Of a stretch of DNA of 64,000 nt, positions 50,991-61,457 are shown in pieces. The DNA lies in NCBI GenBank assembly GCA_002633005.1, contig NMRA01000924.1:34206-98205 (forward strand). Direction: 5' to 3'. Within the stretch, counting starts at the first letter, position 1, and every line of letters starts with the position of its first letter. Both the position numbers and the translations under genes were made by a program. The notes beneath the pieces are model-generated. The model made no database searches. It was not told where the DNA came from and saw nothing but the letters and a program-made list of their open reading frames with translations. Origin of the DNA: Phoronis australis. Taxonomy: Eukaryota; Phoronida; Phoronidae.

Positions 50991-53900
50991 CGATACAACG
51001 TAGTCAGTGATCGCAGCGCCTGTGTCCGGAGCTTATTGTGAAAGGAGCATGTAATCTGTCGGATGCTGTAGCTAAAGGACCGGTGTGCTTTGATGGAGTG
51101 GTAAGAAGCGTAATAAATTGATTGAAACCCATTTGAATGTGCCCGTCACAACGAACGGACCGTGTTTCACTTTCCACGAAGGGAAAAGAAACATGGCTTT
51201 AACTATACATGTACATGAAATCAGTAGGTACCCGGACGTTGTCTTTGGTATAGCTACATGTACACCACACAGCGCATACAATTACCGAAGTATAGTTTAT
51301 TTTTGCATGCAAACGCATAAAAATTATACCTGAGTTCGAAATTTTAGATACATGTATTTTCGGAGTAATGAGCCTTCGGAGTAATGAACCTCCAGCGATG
51401 TAGATGTAAATCGCAAAAATACAACCAGGTAAAGTGGCCTACTAACCACATTTAGTTTCTATCCGGCCGTGCACGAGGCTCCTTGGGTGACGTTGTGACG
51501 CAGCGGCCCTAAACTCTTCAGTCGCGTTGCGTTGCGATCAGACATGGAGTTGATGATTGCGTTGTGTTTGATAATTCATCAGTATTCCGACTTCATATCG
51601 TTCTAAAAATGCAAGTGTTCACTCATTTTAAGACATTCGGGCGAAATCTGACCACCGTTTTTAGTGAGCAGTGAACTTTCGAAGTAGTGAAATACATGTA
51701 GTGGGCTGTTCCCATTTCCAGCGATGTAAGCAACTTAATTAACACGCAAAAATACAACTGGATAAATAATTTCGTCAAGTCATTCGCCGTTTAAAGTTTA
51801 TATTTCCGTCCAAGTACGTAATAAGGTCTAATCACGAATTTGAGCATGGCTGATTTGAAATTTTGGCAGGAGGTAATGCGAGAAAGTTCTTTATTTTCTG
51901 GACCGCAATATATCCGAATTTGTGTTCCGTTCTTTGCTAGTAACCGTCACAGCATCCTCATTTCTGGTATCACAAAATGTGTCTCATCTCATGAACAGTA
52001 GAGCTGGGAGCCATCGTTATGTACAGATCCTCTGATAATTAAGCTGCTACAAAGGCCTTATCGAAAACTCTACAGTGTCGACGTTCGTAAAAAAGGTCCA
52101 CCGTTCTAGAAACTCGAACCACCCCCCGCTCTGTGCTGGCTACGTGCCTGGTTATGAATACAGGACAGTATCGTAAACAATAGTCATCGACAGTAGAAAG
52201 ATGCATTCTGAAAAAGGCGCAACCACAATTTCTAGGATTCACATTTCCTGAACATAAATTTTAAGCACCGATTTGTTTGTACAACAGACCACATTTACAC
52301 TTAAGTCCATCAGTTATGGCAGCATAGACTATAGAGAAGCTATGATGCCAGTTTGTTCGCGTAAAGCGTTGTCTGTTGAGAATTCAACTAGCCAATCAGA
52401 AACGCCGGTGTAAAAAAAAATACCTAGGAAAATTAAGTGATACCTGCGTGCTGGCTACAGACCACCTAGAGGCACGCAGGGAACCAGCGAGACGGTGGAA
52501 ACGGAGTGGTAGTGCGCAGCGCCACTCACGGTCGCCTGGAATAGCACGTGCACATCGACCGAGAGCGCCATTAATTAGCCACAATTACCGTTACGATTGA
52601 ACCGGTTGTCTCAGTCGGACACTTGAAATCGGCTCCAGGTGCTTTTGATGCTTTATTTTCTTGCGCCTATGCCCTAGCCTAGTACTCCCCCTACACGGTA
52701 CATGTTTGCTCGCATTCTCGGCCTGCATCTGGTGCCTACATTGTAAGGCTATACGCGCAAAAATGACACTTTTGGCGAAAACAGTTGCAAGCAAAACTCA
52801 TGTTAAAGTTTAAAATATTCGCTGCTGTTTGAACCCCAGTGATTTGAGCTTTCAGTGGTTGTAATGGGTAACAATAGGACTGGAAAGATGAATCATTTCC
52901 CCAGTACATAGATTTTACTTTTAAATTTCATCTTGCACGTTAACGAATAAGACCTAATTTTCTCAACTTCCGACCCTAAAGTGCCACCACTTGCAAAATA
53001 TTGTTACATGAAGACAGTAAAAATGCACAACTTAAATGCTAGGACTCATAGTACTGTACATCATCTGATTGAATAATTATGTAGAAAGGAAGAAAAGAAA
53101 AAATGGAAAGTTACGACAGGATGAAAAGGCTGATGGTGTAGAATACACTTAGGGTCTATAATAGACCATCGTGTAGGAATGAATCACGTGCGTGTGCTCC
53201 GAAATACGCTCATTCATTTGCTTATTGTCCAAGTCGGAGAGAAGTCCTGCGTAGAAGAGGTTCACTGGACTTAAGCCTCCAGTCCAGGGGCCCACAATTT
53301 GTGTTTGGGGGAGGGGGTCATCATCACCGATCAGTTTATGCATGTTACCCGGCCACGAGAGCATATGTTTCAAAAATACTAAGCGTTCATTAGTTTTCAA
53401 AGTAAATTTGTCAAAGTCGAAATGAAACAATGTTTCGGTTATTAAAAAAATTCTTTTTGCCTATGATGTATTTCAATAGGGTCGCCCTGAATTACACAGC
53501 GACTCTTGAATCTCGCTGTATTTACCCACAATGCCGTAAAAATTTACGTCCTTGTTTTCGTGCCACTGGAATTTCACGTTATACATGTATGTTGTTGTCT
53601 GATTCTTTACAAGTTTTCCACTAATGCATTACCCTGTTGTAATCATCCTTCCTGTGCCAACCAAGTATTACTGTTGTACATGTACGTGCTGGGGGCTGCA
53701 ACTCCGACGTCAGAATGTTTGATAAGCTATACAAATACCCGTGGTTAAGTTATCTGAAATTTTTTGCCTTCCTGACATCAAAGAGAGAAGAACATGTGCC
53801 CTATTTCCAGAACTAAGTCAATGCACGCTTTCTTATCTCCGGGGCAAAGGAGAGTTCCATCACCGTGTAATCCGGCGTTTAGTTGATAGAAAAATTAATT

Positions 53901-54244
53901 AATAGTCTCTGACTAGATATAAGTTGGGGCACGACACTAGGCTGAGTCGTTCATATATTGAATTCGAACAAGCTCGTGCTTCAGTTAAGTCATTCACACC
54001 AAAAGCTTGTAGATTGTTCTGCTTTGCAGCATTACAGCTTCAGTAATGTCTCACTGCGGGTAGCCTCTGAGAATAGCCGCCACGGGGCGTTATTGTTCAA
54101 GGTTGGCTTCAAAGTGTACAGATCTCCGATCCAACGTTCAAAGTGCAAGTAGCCAGCCTAACTAAACCTGAATAAAGATTAAAACTAAAATGAAGTTAAT
54201 GAAAACACGAAAACATCTGATATACCTCGGGATATTTGCGATTG

Positions 54245-54610
54245 TTACCGCAGGCATTGTGGCGTTATTAAAACGATATTACAACACGAACGGCGTGGTG
54301 CTGTGTCTACCTTTTTAATTTTACGTGTCTGGCCATCTGCAAACACTTTCTTAATTATTTGCCCTCCATATATTAAATTTTCAACTATGTCACTGCATAT
54401 GAGAACTCCTTTCGATCCGTACAATAGAAAACTTACAAGCGGTACCGCCAATGTTTCCCTATCGTCATTTAAGTATATTGAATCGTTGGTGCAATTTTGG
54501 ACAATTTTTGTCTTTAGAAATTCGATAATTGGTGTTTGGTATGTCTTCTCGTTGTGACGAAACACACTTTTTGCGGGCATTTGGTCTGTTTGTTGCCTTG
54601 TACTGTTCAT
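54245..54610 (-). CDS. Unassigned 121-residue ORF, possibly an exon
   Basis: The ORF starts MNSTRQQTDQMPAKSVFRHN and includes TPIIEFLKTKIVQNCTNDSI and LAVPLVSFLLYGSKGVLICS. Its composition is mixed and protein-like, unlike most chance frames here. I do not recognise a family. AAAAG|GTAGAC near 54307-54313 (minus strand) could be a donor, so the true end may precede the TGA or TAA. Another minus-strand frame with plausible text (VLAKLMNSNQLTFDGATKSL) lies just upstream at about 54767-54925. It could be a gene fragment, a transposon-derived ORF or chance. Confidence 0.25.
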   Translation of the reverse strand: MNSTRQQTDQMPAKSVFRHNEKTYQTPIIEFLKTKIVQNCTNDSIYLNDDRETLAVPLVSFLLYGSKGVLICSDIVENLIYGGQIIKKVFADGQTRKIKKVDTAPRRSCCNIVLITPQCLR

Positions 54611-55724
54611 GGCTATGGTTCAATTTCGCGACGGGTCGTTCTTCAGAACGTGGATCTAGCGTTTTAGATGGTCAAATTTGACTTCGTTGTGATCGGGTCT
54701 CGCGTGACTTGAAGTTATTTTACGCAAAAGAATTTCTAAAACAGTGTGTATGCCTTCAGTACATTTTGAGGCAGGTCTTACGGGCTTTGCCCGCAAGTGG
54801 ACGAGATAGAATGCAGGGTTCACCCTTGTGTTTCCAACGAATTGTTCGACACATCAAAGATTTGGTGGCGCCGTCAAAAGTGAGCTGGTTGCTATTCATG
54901 AGCTTGGCCAAAACTGAATTGATGGAGATAATTGCGGTCGAAAACAACGCGCATATGAAAGGTACTAGTTTCAAAGTAAAAAAAAAAACGAAAATCAAGT
55001 ATAACAAACGACCAATATAACTTCAAACAGTTTCACCAGGATGGTGAATAACAATTAACACAGGGAAATTCGTTTTCCATTCAAAAAGCGTTAAATACTT
55101 GCAGAAATGTTCCACATCTCCCTTTCCTGAAGTTGGCAGTAATAAATCCCCGAATGTTATCACAGGAGTTGCCTCCCGATGTCGGTCTTGTATGGTGGTT
55201 GCTAACTCAAGCTCACCCTAAAAGTCATATTGCAATTGACCTGGGCTTTCCATTATTGTATACATGTAATTTAGGGCAGTTTTCTGTAGTATTGATCACG
55301 AATTATTGAATTTCGGTCCAATAATGCATTATAGTTTCGTCGGCAGAGCTCGTGATTCAATTTTTAGGTCCCAGATTGGGTAAGGACTACCGTATCAAGG
55401 TCATTTGTTGAACGTGTGCATGTAGCTTTCAATTATGCGGCTTCTGATGTCCCTGGTACGTAGAAGCTATCAGACAGTCCCTTGTTGAACCACAGGTGCC
55501 CGAGTCTGTGATGGCTACCTCCAAGAGGGTGTGCAAAAGATATCGAACTGACAGAAATGCAATATTATAAAACATGGAAAAGAATGTCTATAAATTCCAT
55601 GGAGGCACCCAGCCTAAAATACAATGTACATGTATAGGGGGGCTTGAATTCTTCGATTTGCAGAACTTTTACTGAAAAAATCAACGAGTATTAAAAAAAC
55701 CGAGTCACTAGGTTCAGGCCTGCC

Positions 55725-55860
55725 AAATGTGCATCCGCGCCGAATTCCTGTGGACTGTGTGGACTTTTTCTTCGTTTACTCGGACGTTTTGTTCCACTGA
55801 GACGGATCTTTATGGCCAAAAATTCGCCCCCCTTCCTGGGTCCGTCCATGAATTATATCC
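55725..55860 (+). mobile_element. Third, partial copy of the GCGCGCACCC-ended MITE-like family
   Basis: GCGCCGAATTCCTGTGG, GTGGACTTTTTC, CTCGGACGTTTTGTTCCACT and CGCCCCCCTTCCTGGGT follow the order of motifs in the copies at 17608-17861 and (inverted) 37500-37760. The left half is missing. Confidence 0.55.
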
Positions 55861-58800
55861 TCGGTTGACCCTCCAAAACGTGACCACCATTAGAACAAAA
55901 TATGACTAAACGATCGTAACGTAGCACCCCTCCCCATCCGTCAGCGGCTCCTCTAAGATAACATCAGCAACACCAATGCCCCCCCTCCCCCCAGTTCAAG
56001 GACTGGACCTCTTCCAAGAGCTGGGTGTCCTGAATATGAAACGATATGATTACGACAACAGTAAACGAGCAGCATTTCATGCTATCACAAGCCCCCTCTC
56101 GGTAAGAACCCCAATATATAAAATATAAAACAATTTAAAAAATGTATCAGAGAAGCAAATGACGCCGCTATCCCTAGGCCGAGAACAGAGACTGAAGAAA
56201 TGCATTGTCTTACTTAAACTGATTTACCCACTCGAATAAGATTGCTCGCGAAAATCAGTGCATGTCAAGTTTTCTCAGTCTTTTTCGCAGTTCATGTGTG
56301 TACAGTACGTTTTAAAGCACGTTTTCAAGGGCATTTAGACGATCTGTATTGAAAAAGCTTAAATACACCTAAAGGAAAAATCCAGCACTGTTGTTTAATT
56401 GGCAAATGTTCTCTTGAACTGCCTGTGTTTTACATGATTCTCTGCATTGTTCTTAATTTTACTGACCCCTGAGCCCAACCTTGCGTTTTTTGCCGGTCGC
56501 CATGGATTCACCCCTGTCTCCTGCATCATAAGTTTGCGTATTTGAACCTAAGGTCATTCAGAAAATAATTAATGTATCACTACTTGATCGACCGCACTTT
56601 ACTAAGACCCACAGTCTATTAAGTCCGTTATTCCACCTAGAAAAATCAAAATTTCTCACAAAAAATATCAATTTACCTAAACTATTCTTGTACATGCTGA
56701 TTTCATAATAATTTAACCATGGAGACGACACTTGCAAAAATCCTGATTTTATTATTAGACACGTCTACCCTATCCGTTACGATGCAAAAAGACATACAGT
56801 TAGGCTCTGACGTAAACAGTTGTTCCAGGTCTCGTGCCGTGGATTTGAGAGACAGCATTTGCAGAGATCAGTTTACCATTAAGATTTCTGGACTGACTTT
56901 CCGTAGCCCATACAAGTACTTGTAAATCCCACATGAAGGCAAATATCCGTAACGAATCGTACATACATGTACATGCGAAATTGCCCCCATGTCTTACAAA
57001 TACAGAAAAATGAGTACGTTCTTGCATTTTTAAAATTAGTATAGTTCGGTAGCAGCCGTTTGTTAACACAAACTTCGTTGAAAACACGACTAAACTTTTT
57101 GTTGGTAAGCTTGATACAGAGTCGCTAGAACATGTAGTTTCGAAACGGTCTCCTGTCTTCATGTGTGCAGCTACGTAGAAAAACACTGAGAGACGTAACA
57201 AACAAACAAATTAAAGCACTGGCTATGTTTCGAAACTGCCTGACTCATCACCAGGCAATAAGTGGAATGAACATATGCGAAGCCAAATAAACAGTGAAAT
57301 ACACGTGACAGCAGGTAGAGGGGCATATGGGAGGGACAGAAAGTGTAAATGTAACACACGGTAAGGAGCCCACAAGCCTATCGAAACAGGGCCAACATGC
57401 GGAACACACCTGTGAGCTGCTCATTCAACACAGCTTTGTTGAGCCATTCTCAATGAATAGCGCCAATTCGACACCTAAGACACTCGATTTTCAAGTATTT
57501 TTACATGTGTATCTGGAGCTAACGTATTATTTTTTCTTAGTTTAACGTATGAATGATAAGTTTTGAACAATTTCCTCAGCTCAGCAAGTGCAGTTATAGA
57601 GTTATTTTGCTGTTTTCTTAGAGCAACTGGATAATTCATTTGAAAACTGAAAAACGCGTTCGTTGAGTAAATTTTCGCTCTAGCTTATTATCATTGACAA
57701 CAAGCAATTTTATTGAGCTATTTGATCAATCAGCATGCTTGGTAAAATCGAGAAAAACAACTCTTGGTATTTTCTATTTTCTTGTGTATTTTTCATGGAC
57801 ATACATGTATAAAAATAAAACTTTTGAACTAAATTTTAACATTTATAAAACACGTCGTTTGTTTATAACTGTGTTTTAAAAAACTGGTGCCGTGGTGTTT
57901 GCACTTGTCTTAATGCTCATTAGCGGCTATCGATCATTCAAAAATTGGTAGCCAATGTCCGGTAACTTGATGACTAAAAAATCGTTAAGTGAATTCAAAG
58001 ACGTCTCGTAAATGACACAACAGGTGGCGTAAGTGAGGGGCAAGAGATATTGTGACGTTAGGTTGTATTTAAGGATATTTCTTGTCACCTGTAAGAGTTT
58101 ATGTGAGTGATTACGTAATAAAAATAACAACAGATTATAATTCAAGCGTGTGTGTTGCAAGAAGGCACGTGGAGACATTTGTAACACAACTCACTTGTAC
58201 ATGTACAAGTACTGGTTAGTCCAAAAGTTTGCACTCGGTATTTTTACAACATACATGTATGCTATACAACTGTGCCTGACATCTAACACGTTACAAGCCA
58301 CGTCCCGTAAATGACGACTTAAGGTAATTCAAGCGCTGACAATTACTCTAAAGACTGTTAAGGTTAAGAACCTCTTAACGGCAACGTAAACTCGGCTTTA
58401 AACGTCATTAAGAGAAATCAAGGTACATGTACTCCAGCGATTCATCTGACGCCTTGAACGCTATGTAGCTTTCCCAGTAGGTGCGAGGTCCAGATTGAGC
58501 TTCAGTATGTCACCTTTCCGTAACCAAATCTTGTTTCCTTCGGCCACATACATGTAAACAATAAACTCATTTTACAGGCAAGTCGACAACATCTGTGTCC
58601 ACGACTTGTCCGAGATGTCGGCGCCCTTCATATTTACAAACAAAATCGCCTTGCTTCATTAATATTAAGTAATAATATTCGAAGAATACGCACGAGTCAC
58701 TGTTTGAGATAGTGGAAAATTAAATATTCAGTAATCATCCATTGTCAGTGACCACACATACCTGCCTGACACATTCAGATTTTGAAACATTGTTTTCGCC

Positions 58801-59304
58801 ACGACTTTACATGTATGTTGATTAAGTAGACATTATGATTTGGTTTTGAATCTTCAAACGTCGTGTAAATCGAGTCAGATATTTTGTAAATATAATGAGT
58901 TTCCTTCGACACGTCTGTTGTCAAGTTTCTTAGTGCCAGGGGTCTATTCTTTGAACTCGAAATCTAATTCGAAAATATTTTCGACCATTTTCCTTTCTGC
59001 GATAAAATTAAAAGTCTATAATTCTTTGCTCCCAAACGGATCCACACTTGGGTGAGTGTCTAATTCTAGTTTGCACTTGAAGGCTGTTGTCTGAACTCGA
59101 AATCTCGAGTTTTTACTCGAAATCTCGAATTTTTTCTGGAAATCTCGAGTTTTTACTCGATTTACTTGCAAAATCTGGCAATAACTGTAAGTAACTGTAA
59201 GTGCAAACGTGTTCTAGAATCTCAAACCATAAAATGCTCGCGCACAGAATAATAGGCACCTAATCTAAGCTCGCCCAAAAGTAGAGTTTTCAATATTAAC
59301 AAAA

Positions 59305-59402
59305 AACAACAAGATTTTCAAGTTCGAAAAAGTTTCGATGTCTCGATCATCATCATCATCATGAGACATCGAAGCACGTCGACTTTGAAAAATCTCGTTG
59401 TT
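59305..59402. repeat. Inverted repeat: 40-bp arms around a CAT microsatellite loop
   Basis: The left arm 59305-59344 (AACAACAAGATTTTCAAG... to ...TTTCGATGTCTC) is the inverse of 59363-59402 with a few mismatches. The loop is GATCATCATCATCATCAT. As RNA or single-stranded DNA it would fold into a long hairpin. Confidence 0.88.
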
Positions 59403-60061
59403 TTTATTATTATTGTCACTTGGTTTTCTTCGTTGAGACTACTAAAGTTTTCGATTCAAAGACTAGACTCTGGACTGAGGTCTTCTCTACAGTAGTTCAG
59501 TAATATGTGTCCGTAAGGACCCTAACTCGCGATAAAGAACCCAACTTATTCCACTCCAAAGCAATTGAGTACATATGTAAGCAATATACGCCTGTGTCTG
59601 TCTGTAGGAACGATATCTTGCGGTAAAGAGTCCATTTTTTTTCTCCAAGAACATCTTTAAGAAATATACGTCTGTCTGTGATGGGACGCGTAGCTTAACT
59701 CGACCCTTCCGTGTTTACTGTTTTTCCCGTGGCGTGGCGTGGCGGTGTGATCTTTATGTAAGACGTCTGAGATGAACAGTTCGTTAACTTGGTATTTGGA
59801 CGGAAATAATTTGGATTATTTACCACGAGTTAGTGTTCCTACAGAGATATGCACTCATTTGGTTGGGATTGAAATGATTGAGCTCTTTACCGCGAGGTAG
59901 CGTTAGGTGGTAGTAGAGTTCATCGATTGACAACTCACTCAACCAACTAGATTGATACCGTGTATATTGTAAAACGATTATTACTTTAAATTACTTATTC
60001 TTATTAAAATGACATGGGCAAGAAATTGAATTGAATATTAATATGGGCTGTCTCACTTTCA

Positions 60062-60200
60062 TGGGCGGCGCAGCACTGACAAAGGTGGGGGCCTAAAGCC
60101 CTCTCAGCCCCCCTGTAGTGCACCGCCTAAATACCATGTGCGGCGTAACACTGAAATAGTGGGGGTTATAGCCCCCCAGCCCCCTATGGTTCGCCGCCTA
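60062..60200. mobile_element. Two adjacent short GGCGG-ended inverted-repeat units
   Basis: Units of about 65 bp at 60062-60128 and 60138-60200 share the ends GGCGGCGCAGCACTGA / GCGGCGTAACACTGA and GTGCACCGCCTA / GTTCGCCGCCTA, with G-tract then C-tract interiors. Each unit's ends are imperfect inverted repeats. They look like two internal-deletion copies of a MITE placed side by side. Confidence 0.6.
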
Positions 60201-60414
60201 TGACTTTTCAGGCCCGACATGCGATTTCTTGTATACATGTACATGTACGGTGCGCCATTTTAAGAAGAATAAATCTGATGCTGCTGGAAAAATCTTGTGA
60301 GTTGGATGTATAAATGAATTAAAATAAGTAGTATATAATAATTGTTAAGAATCTAATATTTATTATTGTGCTGTTCTCTCATAGAAGCTAGAAGCTTATT
60401 ATAATTCTTCAAGA

Positions 60415-60883
60415 TCACCCGTTCCAAGCGCCGTAACTCCATTCAAGAGTCTATTAAATGCAAGCCGTTACATGATTGCAGCTCACTGTAATATATTACT
60501 ATAACACATTATACATTTACACCGTAACACTCTTCAACGAATCCTACATGCGTAATTACAGTGTGCTCCAGGATCAAGTCGATGCTAACTCTTGCTCCAA
60601 GATTTTCGCTTATATTCAGCTTCGAGACTAGCGGCAATCAGTATTTCGCACCGAATTTACAAAATGGCCGCCCCAAATGAAAGTACCGCTATCCCAGAAC
60701 TCTTAGGTCTCGCGACTTCAAACGTGTTCTCGTTGCTCAAAGAAAAGGTCGTCTCATTGTATGCTTGTTGAATAGTGATACAGTGTATAACATGTTGTAG
60801 TAATGTATTACAATGCCTTACAAGCATTAACGGTTTGCGTTTAATAGACTTTTGAACGGAGTTACTACGTTTGGAACGGGTGA
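60415..60883. mobile_element. Fold-back element with about 130-bp inverted arms
   Basis: The left arm begins TCACCCGTTCCAAGCGCCGT and the right arm ends with the inverse of TCACCCGTTCCAAACGTAGT. The arms stay alignable for about 120-135 bases (60415 to about 60550, and about 60750 to 60883), for example AGTCTATTAAANGCAA. The centre is a unique stretch of about 200 bases. Long inverted arms with a short core are typical of fold-back or MITE-like DNA elements; no target duplication was identified. Confidence 0.82.
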
Positions 60884-61188
60884 GTACGCAACCTCGTGGA
60901 AGAGAGAAGAACTATCGAGTAAAGCAGAAACTGGTTAAGAGCCGAACGCAATATTTCATGTTGCCGACAGCCGATGCAAAAGATTCCATCAAAATTTAGC
61001 AGCAGAATAACCGCAGAACTCCAATTGTCCCAACACCGATTACTGAATTATTTAGTTTACACAAGGTCGAGTTTACTTTTAATGACACTAATTTTGTGTC
61101 AGATATCATTTGGTCAACCTTTTATCGACATCGGAGCCGAAGCTGTATATTTAGTAGGCCTAAGCAGCGTTGCACCAAGACTAGAACA

Positions 61189-61457
61189 GGGGCCCGTTCC
61201 AAAAAACTGGGTTAAGTTAATTTTTTATTTAAGTCTACGATTTCTCTTAACATCCCACCTTTCTCTTAAAATCCCACCTTCGAAACTTTCACATCTGGTA
61301 AATTCATCAAAATTAAGACAAAACCTACCTCAAATACTTAAATCAAGCTTAAGATCTCTTTCTTGAAATGATTTTGAGACAAACTGAACTTTTATTTTAA
61401 AATTTAGTGAAATATAAGACTTGTATTAGCTAAGTCAGTTTTGTTGGAACGGGCCCC
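61189..61457. mobile_element. MITE-like element with GGGGCCCGTTCC ends
   Basis: GGGGCCCGTTCC at 61189-61200 is exactly inverted as GGAACGGGCCCC at 61446-61457, and the similarity continues inward (AAAACTGGGTTAAG versus CTAAGTCAGTTTTG). The interior of about 245 bases carries a TCTCTTAANATCCCACCTT repeat and no real ORF. Confidence 0.8.

Noticed and set aside
60664-60771. First exon of a new plus-strand gene starting MAAPNESTAIPELL
   Set aside because: It lies in the core of a fold-back element, stops after about 35 codons and has no convincing donor within the frame.
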